Source: Phocaeicola faecalis (GTDB taxonomy: Bacteria > Bacteroidota > Bacteroidia > Bacteroidales > Bacteroidaceae). Taken from it: a stretch of DNA of 64,000 nt. The notes beneath the pieces were generated by a model that worked only from the letters and a program-made list of their open reading frames with translations, was not told where the DNA came from and did no database searches. Numbering within the stretch: position 1 is the first letter of the stretch; every line of letters starts with the position of its first letter. The stretch lies in contig NZ_JADNRM010000008.1 in the NCBI RefSeq assembly GCF_021730445.1, positions 1-64,000 of the forward strand, in the 5' to 3' direction. The translations under genes and the position numbers were made by a program. Shown one piece after another: positions 53,555 to 62,129 of this stretch.

Positions 53555-54598
53555 TTACACGAACCTGTCTCCTAGTTTAATCTGGACATCGTTGACAAAC
53601 TTACGGATGGCACTTTCGTCATCTTTTTTGCAGATAAGCAGCACATTGTCGGTTGCAGCCACCAGATAACCTTCTAGGTCTTGGATCACTGCTAACTTTC
53701 CTTCCGGTACCACAACCACATTCTGTTTGCAATTATATAATAAGGAATTGCCGTTAATTGCTACATTCTCATTCTCGTCTTTTGGCGCGACATCATAAAG
53801 AGAACTCCAGGTTCCCAAATCAGCCCATCCGAAGTCACATAGTTGTACAAAGACATTGTTTGCTTTTTCCATGATGCCGTAATCAATAGATATGTTAGGA
53901 CATGAAGCAAAGTCTTCTTCGCCTTCGGATAATTTGGAGCACACTTCCGGCATTATTTCGTTGAATGCATTGATAATTGTGTTGATATTCCAAAGGAAAA
54001 TTCCGGAATTCCAATAGAACTCCCCGCTTTCAACGAATACTTTGGCAAAGTCCAGTTGCGGTTTCTCGATAAAGGTTTTGACTTTAAAGAAATCCCCTTG
54101 TTTCTCTTCATCTATCTGTATGTAGCCATAACCGGTTTCCGGGCGGTTGGGCTTAATCCCTAGAGTAAGCAATTGTGGAGACTGTGAAACAAATTCCAGT
54201 CCTTTTATGATGGCCTCTTTAAATTCATCTTCTTTCAGAATCAGATGGTCAGACGGTGCAACGATGACATTTGCATTGGGGTTTATTTCTTTAATATGAT
54301 AGGAAGCCCATGCAATGCACGGTGCCGTGCTTCTTCTTGTCGGTTCCAATAAAATTTGTTCTTCTTTTAATTCAGGAAGTTGCTCTTGGACTAATTCCTT
54401 ATATAGCACATTGGTTGTTACGAATATATTCTCTAATGGGACGATTTTCTTGTATCTGTCGAATGTCTGTTGGATAAGAGAACGTCCTGTACCAAAGAAA
54501 TCAAGGAATTGCTTAGGGAGATTTTTACGGCTATATGGCCAAAATCGGCTTCCGATACCTCCCCCCATGATTACACAATAATTATTGCTGTTCGTCAT
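53555..54598 (-). CDS. manC: Mannose-1-phosphate guanylyltransferase
   Basis: A 347-aa enzyme making GDP-mannose from mannose-1-phosphate and GTP, for cell-surface glycans and GDP-fucose. The pyrophosphorylase signature MGGGIGSRFWPYSRKNLPKQF follows closely after the start. VAPSDHLIL, KPNRPETGYGYI, FIEKPQ and YWNSGIFLWN are all present. The ATG at 54598 is chosen: the frame stays open further upstream, but that part runs through the tRNA-Leu gene on the other strand and is not conserved-looking. The protein lacks the C-terminal phosphomannose isomerase domain of bifunctional versions. Confidence 0.9.
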   Translation of the reverse strand: MTNSNNYCVIMGGGIGSRFWPYSRKNLPKQFLDFFGTGRSLIQQTFDRYKKIVPLENIFVTTNVLYKELVQEQLPELKEEQILLEPTRRSTAPCIAWASYHIKEINPNANVIVAPSDHLILKEDEFKEAIIKGLEFVSQSPQLLTLGIKPNRPETGYGYIQIDEEKQGDFFKVKTFIEKPQLDFAKVFVESGEFYWNSGIFLWNINTIINAFNEIMPEVCSKLSEGEEDFASCPNISIDYGIMEKANNVFVQLCDFGWADLGTWSSLYDVAPKDENENVAINGNSLLYNCKQNVVVVPEGKLAVIQDLEGYLVAATDNVLLICKKDDESAIRKFVNDVQIKLGDRFV

Positions 54599-54714
54599 GA
54601 TATTGAATCGTTTTAAAGTTTGTGCTAATATAGGGCTTATTTTTATATTTCCCTTGTTCAATCTACCATAAATGATGGTATATTTATCTTTTTTTGAAAA
54701 AAAACGCCGAAAAG

Positions 54715-54745
54715 TTTGCAGGTATGAAAAAAAGTCGTACCTTTG
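54715..54745 (+). promoter_or_regulatory. Promoter of tRNA-Leu
   Basis: TTTG at 54715-54718 and TACCTTTG at 54738-54745 are 19 bp apart, the exact Bacteroides consensus. Confidence 0.8.
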
Positions 54746-54782
54746 CAACCGCAATCGAGAAACAAACAATGTTTCAAGAGAT

Positions 54783-54866
54783 GCCCAGATGGCGGAATCG
54801 GTAGACGCGCTGGTCTCAAACACCAGTGGATTCACTTCCATCCCGGTTCGACCCCGGGTCTGGGTA
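54783..54866 (+). tRNA. tRNA-Leu (CAA)
   Basis: An 84-nt class II tRNA: acceptor GCCCAGA/TCTGGGT, anticodon stem-loop CTGGTCTCAAACACCAG (anticodon CAA), a long variable arm (TGGATTCACTTCCA) and T arm CCCGGTTCGACCCCGGG. Discriminator A; CCA is not encoded. It borders a decayed accessory patch that carries an integrase remnant. Confidence 0.95.
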
Positions 54867-55030
54867 CAAGAATGAAAGCTAAGTAATTGATAATTCATTA
54901 CTTAGCTTTTTCTTTTGCTTGAATTTTCCCCACACGTGCAAAAAATATAGCAGTAAGTTATTGTTTCCTTTGGTTGAACGTAGTAAATAAGTTACCTTTG
55001 AAAAGAAATAAAGCCTATTAAATAAAAGTA

Positions 55031-55840
55031 ATGGAACAAGGTGTTTGGCAAGAGATAGAACTGTTGTACCAGAAGTTTCAAAAACTTGGTATCAGTGAAG
55101 CGGTGGACTATGATAAGTACTACCTTTATTCTCTCATTACCCATTCCACAGCCATAGAAGGCTCAACATTGACCGAACTTGATACGCAGCTTCTCTTTGA
55201 CGAGGGAGTAACAGCGAAAGGGAAACCGCTTGTTCATCATCTGATGAATGAGGATTTGAAGCAAGCGTATGAACTTGCCAAAACTGAATCAGACGGTCTT
55301 GTAACGATAACTCCTGCTTTTCTACAAAGGTTAAATGCTGCGTTGATGCGTACCACAGGCAGCGTTCACAGTGTGATGGGTGGCTCTTTTGATTCTTCTA
55401 AAGGAGAGTTTCGCTTATGTGGTGTTACGGCTGGTGTTGGCGGACATTCTTATATGAACTATTTGAAAGTTCCTGCTAAGGTGGATGAACTTTGCGTTCT
55501 ACTGCAAGAGAAGCAAAAGACCGTGGGAACATTTCGGGAACAATATGAATTGAGTTTTAATGCCCACCTTAATTTAGTAACCATACATCCATGGGTGGAT
55601 GGTAACGGCAGAACAGCTAGATTGCTGATGAACTATATCCAGTTTTGCTATCACCTTTTCCCTACCAAGATATTCAAAGAGGATAGAGAAGAATATATCC
55701 TTTCCCTACGGCAATGTCAGGACGAAGAAACCAACCTGCCTTTCTTGGACTTTATGGCAGAACAGTTGAAAAAATCGCTTTCTTTGGAGATTGAAAGGTT
55801 TAAAGTTTCGCAGAAGAAAGGATTCAGTTTTATGTTTTGA
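55031..55840 (+). CDS. Fic-domain protein (predicted AMPylase/NMPylase)
   Basis: A 269-aa Fic protein, which transfers AMP or another nucleotide moiety to target hydroxyls. The active-site motif HPWVDGNGR is at residues 186-194 and is intact. The N-terminal inhibitory helix has (S/T)xxxE(G/N) as STAIEG (residues 39-44), so the enzyme is self-inhibited by Glu43. The flap region GSFDSSKGEFRLCGV is present. The protein lacks a wHTH domain at the C-terminus. It lies downstream of tRNA-Leu in an accessory patch; remains of a second fic gene are at 58425-58564. A small ORF follows 90 bp later. Confidence 0.9.
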   Translation: MEQGVWQEIELLYQKFQKLGISEAVDYDKYYLYSLITHSTAIEGSTLTELDTQLLFDEGVTAKGKPLVHHLMNEDLKQAYELAKTESDGLVTITPAFLQRLNAALMRTTGSVHSVMGGSFDSSKGEFRLCGVTAGVGGHSYMNYLKVPAKVDELCVLLQEKQKTVGTFREQYELSFNAHLNLVTIHPWVDGNGRTARLLMNYIQFCYHLFPTKIFKEDREEYILSLRQCQDEETNLPFLDFMAEQLKKSLSLEIERFKVSQKKGFSFMF

Positions 55841-55930
55841 TATGTATATCGGTACCTTTAATATTATATTAAGACAAGAATTGCTATTTATGGATTAGAG
55901 TAACTTTGTGTAGAATTAAAAAAGTTTAAT

Positions 55931-56107
55931 ATGGACTTAGTGCAAATTTATCATAAAGCAAATATTTTGATTGCTCAAACTTACGGTATAACAGGTGTAC
56001 CGGAAAAAGGATATGTTATCGTTATTGTTAATAATGTTAGATATATTGTATATTTCTACAAAATAGAAAGTGGTTGGAATATTGAGAAAGTAGAAGAATG
56101 CTTATAA
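55931..56107 (+). CDS. Small hypothetical protein downstream of fic
   Basis: A 58-codon frame beginning MDLVQIYHKANILIAQTYGI and ending YKIESGWNIEKVEECL. It has an ATG, no signal peptide, and a pattern of short beta strands. AT-rich like its neighbours. It might be a small partner of the Fic protein, but this is position-based only. It could be a chance frame. Confidence 0.45.
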   Translation: MDLVQIYHKANILIAQTYGITGVPEKGYVIVIVNNVRYIVYFYKIESGWNIEKVEECL

Positions 56108-56197
56108 CTGCCTTCAAAATGGTGGACAGTGCCCCTTTTTTATTTATTAGTTGAATCCAATTTTTATGTTTATCTTCTATATAGTTTATTTGAGTGC

Positions 56198-56788
56198 CTA
56201 CTTATTGTTATTTTCTTTATAGTGAGCAAACCCAATAGGTCTACGTTCTGTTTGTTTATTAATATGCTTTTGTTTCTCTGCTAATTGTGATAGTGCCAAG
56301 TAAATATCATCAAGCTTTTTTCGGGTATCTTCGCTAAGGTCATTGACTGCTGCTATTGTGTCTTCATTGTCTTCTTCCAACATTTTCATGCGTTGTTTTA
56401 GTTCTTCGATTTCCTTAGTTGTGCTATTTAAGGAAGACAAGTATTGGCGTACTGTAACGAAAGCACGCATGATAGATATGTTTATTTCGATGGCAGATTC
56501 GCTGTTTAGTACAGATGAAAGCATAGCAACGCCTTGCTCAGTAAAAGCGAAAGGCATATATCGTGTACCACCTCTTTTGTTTGAGGACGCAATTTGCGAC
56601 CTCAAACTTTCAAACTCTTCCTTTGTCAATTCGAACATGAAATCGCTGGGGAAGCGTTTGAGGTTTCTTCTTACTGCTTCTTTCAGTCGTTTAGTTTCAC
56701 TCCCATAAAGTTCAGCTAAATCAAAGTCGAGCATTATCTTTTGACCTCTGACTTCGTATATTTTATTCTGAATAACCTGTAATTCCAT
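56198..56788 (-). CDS. ORF6N-domain DNA-binding protein
   Basis: A 196-aa protein with the phage-type ORF6N domain at residues 1-90 ([62 protein letters not shown]). The C-terminal half is a coiled coil ([20 protein letters not shown]). Such proteins are common in prophages and integrated elements and are thought to bind DNA. Its place between fic and a dead integrase gene fits a decayed mobile element. Confidence 0.87.
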   Translation of the reverse strand: MELQVIQNKIYEVRGQKIMLDFDLAELYGSETKRLKEAVRRNLKRFPSDFMFELTKEEFESLRSQIASSNKRGGTRYMPFAFTEQGVAMLSSVLNSESAIEINISIMRAFVTVRQYLSSLNSTTKEIEELKQRMKMLEEDNEDTIAAVNDLSEDTRKKLDDIYLALSQLAEKQKHINKQTERRPIGFAHYKENNNK

Positions 56789-56860
56789 AATTTATAAGCT
56801 GTTTATATAAAGAACTATTCAAACTTTAGTATAAGAGAACGCCTATTTTTAAGCATTATG

Positions 56861-56960
56861 AATTTGGCACACAGCGTGTGCCGAATCTTGCTTTTCTAAT
56901 TCGGCGAATGGCATCCGTCAATTTGGTATAGTGAATTTGGCGGTTGCTGACCGCCGAATC
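56861..56960. repeat. Pair of small palindromes sharing AATTTGGC...GCCGAAT ends
   Basis: Hairpin 1 at 56861-56886 has TTTGGCACAC paired with GTGTGCCGAA. Hairpin 2 at 56933-56960 has TTTGGCGGT paired with ACCGCCGAA. The arms between the shared ends differ but remain complementary. The stretch 56789-57056 is otherwise featureless. Confidence 0.55.
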
Positions 56961-57056
56961 TCTAATCCAAACATATCATAGTCTAATATTGGCATGATTC
57001 ACTAACGATTCAAAGTTCATCTTTTTACTTTTTGTGCAAAGTTACTATTTTTATTT

Positions 57057-57602
57057 TCAAAGCTTTAATTCAGGTAGACTATTAATAGCCCCTTCCTTCA
57101 ACTTATCCACTGCACGGGTCTATTTCTCCGTATGTTTCAACCCACTATGTCCGAGCAAACTGGCTACCGTTTTAATATTAGCACCATTGTTAAGGATATT
57201 CACTGCAAATGAGTGGGGGGCGCAATGCCAGCTAATGTGCTTATCAATTCCTGCCCTCTTTACCCAACGTCTTAGTGACTTGGAGTAACTTTCATAAGTC
57301 GGCAAGTCGAAAATAAGTACATCTTTGTTTCCATCCGCAGGGGCTTCACCGATGATAGAGAGTAAACCATCATTCAAAGGGATGACTACACCACTGGCAG
57401 AAGAATGACCTTTCGTCTTATTCTGTTCAAACTTCAACAATTTGTTCGAGTAGTTTATATTTTTATAAGTAAGGTCTTTCACATCACAAAAGCGCAAGCC
57501 ACAATACAGGCAGAAGATAAACGCACGTCTTACCATCGGATTTTCATTCTTATAGTGGCAATTGATGAGAACCTGTCTCTCCGCAATAAACGCTGAAAAT
57601 CA
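57057..57602 (-). pseudogene. Tyrosine recombinase (integrase) pseudogene with lost catalytic residues
   Basis: Minus-strand reading from about 57602 gives FIAERQVLINCHYKNENP, then VRRAFIFCLYCGLRFCDV (catalytic Arg in GLRF), WHCAPHSFAV and LGHSGLKHTEK. The HxxR block reads H-C-A-P, which a CGC to CCC change would explain. The reading then meets TAG at 57122-57120 exactly where the nucleophilic Tyr should be (HTEK-Y-TRAVDKLKEGAINSLPE). Beyond the stop the frame continues as TRAVDKLKEGAINSLPELKL to a TGA at 57057. The N-terminal two thirds are missing. The gene is therefore a truncated, double-mutated integrase of a Bacteroides mobile element. Confidence 0.88.
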
Positions 57603-57750
57603 GTAAATTGCAAAATAAACACCCAGTTTTACACCCAAGAATGTAAATTGGGCGTTTTTTGTATATTCTTAACTGTTGAAGTCTTTCCTGAGCTGTAATA
57701 GTTGTTTGTTACTTATCTAATTTATATGTTTACTCCTCCCCTCTAAATTT

Positions 57751-57861
57751 CTACTGCCCCAGATTAAATTCTTCCGCCGGATCAAATGTCTGCACGTTGA
57801 ACCGGAAGCGATAGCGGGAGGTGGCGTTTGTCAAAAAGGGGAGACAAACTAATCCAATCAC
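57751..57861 (-). pseudogene. Possible C-terminal gene remnant
   Basis: A short minus-strand frame ends ATSRYRFRFNVQTFDPAEEF then NLGQ and a stop. It looks protein-like and recalls C-termini of Bacteroides element-borne proteins, but I cannot name the family. No upstream part survives. Confidence 0.3.
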
Positions 57862-57876
57862 CCGGCACAGAATATG

Positions 57877-58440
57877 TACGGAGCCTGACACAATGACATA
57901 TATACATGCAGGCTTATGCGTACGTCCGTGTAGCCCGATGCGTATATACGTGTAGGCTTATGCGTACGTCCGTGTAGGCTTGTGTCACCGTATGTGTGAA
58001 GCCTGATGCGTACAACATTTAAAAATAGGCAGCCCACACTGAATGTTGAAAAAAGACCTTTGTGTTTCCCAAAAAGCTCTTTATGTTTCCAAAAAACTTC
58101 ACCACCTTTCCAAAAAACTTCAGCGCCTTTCCAAAAAACTTCACCATCTTTTTAAAAAAGTTCGGCATGTTTTTAAGGTAGGGGTAGATTACATCCCCTC
58201 ACAAAGCTGCTCATTCCTTCTTCTCCGTTCATCCTTACATTTTAAATTTAACGCACTGACGAACAGTTGGTTAAAGATGACAGGACATCCCCTCATCCTC
58301 CCTTCAGCCATGCTTTCCAAGTCCCTTCACAATCTGCCTTCAGCAATTTCCTTTTTGACGAATGAAAGGAGGCTGAAAGGGTGGTGACGAGGTATCCACT
58401 CACTACCGGTTCCCTTATCAACAGATGAATGAGGGGTTGA
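57877..58440. repeat. Composite intergenic repeat, copy C
   Basis: Module order matches copy B. Five 22-bp units (about 57908-58017; TGTAGGCTTATGCGTACGTCCG type, fourth unit ending ACCGTATG) are followed by about six 21-bp T-tract/A-tract units (about 58043-58170; AAAAAACTTCACCACCTTTC type). The hairpin-prone module (about 58175-58430) comes last. There is no GTAGGGGC palindrome insertion here. The long frame at 58043-58387 is a by-product of the 21-bp repeats, not a gene. The fic remnant begins at the right edge. Confidence 0.75.
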
Positions 58441-58564
58441 AGAATGCCTACGAACAGGCAAGAGAAGAAGCAGGGCGCAAAGCTGCCTTGATACATATCA
58501 CTGGAAGTGTTCATGATGTAACGGACGTACTTCCCGGTTGTTGATGAACTACATTCAGTTGTAG
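58425..58564 (+). pseudogene. Remnant of a second fic gene
   Basis: From 58425 the frame reads MNEGLKNAYEQAREEAGRKA then ALIHITGSVHDV. This aligns with MNEDLKQAYELAK and RTTGSVHSV of the intact Fic protein (its residues 72-116). After a shift of frame, RLLMNYIQL (58535-58561) matches residues 197-205 of the intact protein, directly after the active-site motif. The motif itself and most of the sequence between are deleted. It abuts composite repeat copy C. Confidence 0.8.
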
Positions 58565-58736
58565 AAACAGGAAACAAGACATTTTCTCAATAAAAAGAAA
58601 ATGAGAGTATGATTCTAATATTTAATAGCCACTTTGATAAGTAGGTGAATCGAATGGCTAATAGATTTTCCCGCTGCTTGTTCCGAGCATGAACCAACAG
58701 CGGGGTTGTTTGTAGGGATTTACTTTGTGGGAGGAT

Positions 58737-59204
58737 TTATCCCACTACTAGTAATTGGAGGCAAATGGCGAGTATGAAATAAGCTATATAGCAGGCAACG
58801 GAGACAGCTAAGGAGACAAGCAGTTGTTTCACAAAAGATTTTTCTTTCCGCATATAATTGTAATTGAACGTTGCGCCTATGATTCCAAATAAAGCACCGA
58901 TTAGTCCGCCTAGGAGGATAAGTAACACAGGCAGTCCACCCACAATATACTCGCGGGTAGACAGGCGTTCTTCCAAATCGATTTTTCGCCCGCGGAACAC
59001 TGCGACATGGACAAAGTCAAGTCCGTAGACGACCTTTATTTCTTCTTGTTCTCCATTGGTATTGGTTATATGATACTTCGGATTAAACCGTCCTTGTCTT
59101 TTAATCTCTCTTCCGTCTTGATATAAACGTTGTTTAAAAGGGCCGTACTCTAATTTTAAATTGCCTTGTGCGCCTTCCAGTGTAAAATTCAATTCTCTTG
59201 CCAT
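58737..59204 (-). CDS. Hypothetical membrane protein
   Basis: A 155-aa protein not recognised as a known family. The first ~80 residues form a soluble beta-rich part (LNFTLEGAQGNLKLEYGPFK). Two or three helices follow (LPVLLILLGGLIGALFGIIGA and LLVSLAVSVACYIAYFILAI). The soluble part at the N-terminus probably lies in the cytoplasm since there is no signal peptide. The SecDF-like lipoprotein gene ends 5 bp upstream of its start, so the two are co-transcribed. Confidence 0.65.
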   Translation of the reverse strand: MARELNFTLEGAQGNLKLEYGPFKQRLYQDGREIKRQGRFNPKYHITNTNGEQEEIKVVYGLDFVHVAVFRGRKIDLEERLSTREYIVGGLPVLLILLGGLIGALFGIIGATFNYNYMRKEKSFVKQLLVSLAVSVACYIAYFILAICLQLLVVG

Positions 59205-59209
59205 AGTAT

Positions 59210-59644
59210 TTATTTTAGATGTTGTTCCTTTTTAAGTTGTCGGTAGATATCGGGTAGTCTGTCGTCTTGAAAAGACGTTATCTGAAAAGAACCGCTTTCT
59301 ATCCTTCCGTTTACTTGCGGGTTTGTAATAACAGAATCGTTGAAAATAAAGGCTATTTGCCGTCCTATCGCTTTTTCCGTTTCGTCCGCCCATTTGTTTT
59401 GCTTGTGTTGACTCACTTTTCCGGTTATTGCATATCTGCCGAAGGCGTCGGTGTCCAGTCGGAGTGCACTAAAGTCTTTTACAGTCACAATCGGTTCAGG
59501 GTCAATGCTGTCTTTTTGTTCGGATATGATGTGATACCATCCGTTCTCATACTGTCGTGACTTGTGGTTTCGGTTGCATGAAGCAAGGCATGAGGTGAGG
59601 CAGGCAATGGGAAGGAGTATGCCAAATAGATTTCTGAGTTCCAT
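59210..59644 (-). CDS. Lipoprotein with SecDF P1-head-like domain
   Basis: A 144-aa lipoprotein; the ATG at 59644 is chosen because it opens the signal MELRNLFGILLPIACLTSC. The C-terminal ~75 residues (AIGRQIAFIFNDSVITNPQV, NGRIESGSFQIT) closely resemble the P1 head subdomain of SecD, where the same LAIxLDGxVxSAPxVxxxIxGGxxxIT pattern occurs. A stand-alone, lipid-anchored copy of this periplasmic head is unusual. It could bind a translocating or folding partner. It lies 46 bp after a TonB-type barrel protein gene and 5 bp before a membrane protein gene. Confidence 0.72.
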   Translation of the reverse strand: MELRNLFGILLPIACLTSCLASCNRNHKSRQYENGWYHIISEQKDSIDPEPIVTVKDFSALRLDTDAFGRYAITGKVSQHKQNKWADETEKAIGRQIAFIFNDSVITNPQVNGRIESGSFQITSFQDDRLPDIYRQLKKEQHLK

Positions 59645-59690
59645 ATTTGATTGATTTATCTGTTTTTCAATGTCTTTCTTATCGATAGGC

Positions 59691-62015
59691 TTACATACGG
59701 CTCTTCTGGCTCTGTCCGGCTCCTGTTCCTTTATACTTGTTCTTTGCAGCATTGAACTTGTAGCGCAGGGTGAAAGTGACCTGTCGGAACTGGGTGATAT
59801 AATCGCTCATCGTGCGTATGCCACTGTATATCACTACGTCCGCATCATCGGTTTCTAAAAGATTATTGGCTTGCAGTTGCATGCTCAGCCGGTTGTCGAA
59901 GAAGGCTTTGTATAAAGCCAGCGAAACATTGCACGCATCTTTTTGCTGGTACATGTTCTGGTTGTGTCCGCAAGTGGTGTAGGCGGCGTTTACATCCAGT
60001 AATATACCGGCAGGCAGCGAGAAGTTATTGCGCCAGACGAATGTGCCGACAGGATTGTTGAGTGACATCATGCCGTTGTGGGTTTTGATGGAGAACCACT
60101 GCTTGTAGAGCTCTGCCGTGAACTGCGGTTTCCACAGCCCGACGGTGGGCGCCACTGTCAGTGATGCTGTCATGCGGTCGTAGGATTCGGTGTTTACCAC
60201 TTTCAGTAGTGAAATGGTGGGGTTCTCTTCCGAATAGTTTTCTGATATCTGCATCATGTCGTCTTTCACGCGGCTGTATCCCACGGAGACATTCAGCCAT
60301 TGGTAAGAGGCTGACAGCAAGATGTTTTGCGTCATGGTCGGAGTCAGGAAAGGGTTTCCTGTCTGATAGGTATAGCGGTTGGCATAATAGGTGTTGTTTC
60401 GCAGATTGTCGTAAGAAGGGCGGGCGATGTCTCCTGCATAGCTGAGCTGCACCTGTGTCTTTCCGATGGGGAAATTGATGTTCAGCGATGGGAATATGTT
60501 ATCGAACTTACGGCTTTGTACGTCTATGTGTTTGCCTTTTTCGTAGTAGTCGAAGCCCACGTGCTCGTATCGGATGCCTGCCTGTATGCTTACATCACCG
60601 AAGGACCGTGTATAGTCCACAAACATGGAGGCTGCCCCTTCCTTTATCTCGCTGTCATCATCGGCAAGGATACCTTCCGGGTTGAGGTAGAGATTGGTGC
60701 GTCCGGTATGCGAGTATTCACCTCCAAATGATAAATTGCCTTGCCACAGAGGGTGTGAAAGTACCAGCTTGGCGGCATAAAGTGTATTGTTGTTTTCATT
60801 GAAGGTATTGACATGGTTTTCATCGTGTTCGTTGATGATTTCCGTCGTGTTCTGCGTTTCTTTGGTAGGGCTCCATAAGCCGTCGGCATTGAAGTCGATG
60901 TTCCAGTTGTTTATCTGTCCGTTGTAGTAATAGTTCAGGTTGTGGCTGGTGGAAGGGTCGTAAAGCATCATCCGGCTGAAACTCTTCTCGTAAAGTTGGT
61001 TGTCGGAGAACACTTGTGTGAGATATCGCCAGTCTCCATGGGTAGCCATATAGCGGTCTATGTTGTAGCGGATTCCCATGGAATGTTTTTCATTGAACTG
61101 ATAACTCATGGCGAGTGTGCCTTCTATGTTGCTGCGTTTTGTCTTGGCGTATGAGCCGTCCATCTTTTGCTGCCATAACTTGTCCAAATGGGTATTGATG
61201 ATAATCTGCTGGTTGTTTCCGCCCCGCAATGTGCCTCCGAATAAACTGCCGGAGAGGTCGAAGCCGTTTTTGCGGTAGTTGAAGTTGAACTGGTCATAGA
61301 CGCTCCAGCCATACGTGCGGCGGTTGCGTGTCACGAGCCGGTTGTCGAAGCCGAACCCTTCGCCTTGCGATTTCTTGGTGATGATGCGCACAACGGCTTT
61401 CACGGAAGCGTCGTAGCGTGCTCCCGGATTGCGCACCACTTCCACACTCTTTACGTTGTCTGAAGAAAGTTGCTCCAGTTCCGAGCTGCTTCTCACTTTT
61501 CTTCCGTTGATGTAGATTTCTGCCGTTCCTCTTCCGAACACATTTACCGTCCCTTCTTCAGCCGAAATACCCGGTATCTTGTCGAGCAAATCGTTTCCTG
61601 TACCGGATTTTTCCAATACGCTGCCGGTAACTGTGGTCACCATCGCATCGCCCTTCAGACGCATTTTGGGCAAGTCGGCTTTTACGGTCACTGCACCGAG
61701 CTGGTGTGTGTCTGCCGTCAGTTGGACAACACCTATGTCGGCAGGATTTATCGGTCGGTATATGGTGGCATATCCGATAGAGGAGATGCGTATGATTTGG
61801 TGTGGGGGTGTTGCGTTCAGACTGAATGTTCCGTCCTCTCCGCTTATCGTTCCGGTCACGAAGGCAGAGTCGGGGAGTGACAGCAGTACCACGTTGGCGT
61901 ATGGCATCGGTTTGTTCTCTTCGTCTACTAATTTTCCACTGACTGTTTGTGCAAAAAGTCCGGTGATTATGCCTTGGCAAGCCAATATAAGTAATGCAAT
62001 ATTAAGTGCTTTCAT
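59691..62015 (-). CDS. TonB-dependent receptor-type outer-membrane beta-barrel protein
   Basis: A 774-aa outer-membrane protein. The ATG at 62015 is used, giving the signal MKALNIALLILACQGIITGL ending FAQ; an ATG 39 bp upstream adds 13 poor residues. A carboxypeptidase-regulatory-like domain (VSGKLVDEENKPMPYANVVL) precedes a plug domain (LLDKIPGISAEEGTVNVFG, GRGTAEIYINGRKVRSSSEL). A barrel of the outer-membrane beta-barrel family 3 type ends TFTLRYKFNAAKN. The DNA-level exporter/importer role is unknown; such proteins are often paired with extracytoplasmic signalling. The AraC/TPR regulator lies immediately upstream. Confidence 0.83.
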   Translation of the reverse strand: MKALNIALLILACQGIITGLFAQTVSGKLVDEENKPMPYANVVLLSLPDSAFVTGTISGEDGTFSLNATPPHQIIRISSIGYATIYRPINPADIGVVQLTADTHQLGAVTVKADLPKMRLKGDAMVTTVTGSVLEKSGTGNDLLDKIPGISAEEGTVNVFGRGTAEIYINGRKVRSSSELEQLSSDNVKSVEVVRNPGARYDASVKAVVRIITKKSQGEGFGFDNRLVTRNRRTYGWSVYDQFNFNYRKNGFDLSGSLFGGTLRGGNNQQIIINTHLDKLWQQKMDGSYAKTKRSNIEGTLAMSYQFNEKHSMGIRYNIDRYMATHGDWRYLTQVFSDNQLYEKSFSRMMLYDPSTSHNLNYYYNGQINNWNIDFNADGLWSPTKETQNTTEIINEHDENHVNTFNENNNTLYAAKLVLSHPLWQGNLSFGGEYSHTGRTNLYLNPEGILADDDSEIKEGAASMFVDYTRSFGDVSIQAGIRYEHVGFDYYEKGKHIDVQSRKFDNIFPSLNINFPIGKTQVQLSYAGDIARPSYDNLRNNTYYANRYTYQTGNPFLTPTMTQNILLSASYQWLNVSVGYSRVKDDMMQISENYSEENPTISLLKVVNTESYDRMTASLTVAPTVGLWKPQFTAELYKQWFSIKTHNGMMSLNNPVGTFVWRNNFSLPAGILLDVNAAYTTCGHNQNMYQQKDACNVSLALYKAFFDNRLSMQLQANNLLETDDADVVIYSGIRTMSDYITQFRQVTFTLRYKFNAAKNKYKGTGAGQSQKSRM

Positions 62016-62129
62016 ATCGTGGTAAATGTGTTCGCTATACTCTTTCGGGGGCAATGTCGCGAAAATTATTGGTATCTACAAGTAAATAGTCGGAAACTTT
62101 AGCCGGCGCTACTGTTTTTTAAGTCGGCT

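Noticed and set aside
54599..54898. Upstream extension of the mannose-1-phosphate guanylyltransferase frame
   Set aside because: The extra 100 codons cross the tRNA-Leu gene and its promoter, and the conserved protein start is at 54598.
55841..57056. tRNA-Leu 3' end as a duplicated attachment site for the integrase remnant
   Set aside because: I found no convincing second copy of the tRNA 3' end downstream, so integration at this tRNA remains unsupported.
58043..58387. 114-codon frame with Lys-Lys-Leu repeats (SKKLHHLSKK pattern)
   Set aside because: Its periodicity comes from the 21-bp DNA repeats of module 2. The same repeats elsewhere are not open in this frame.
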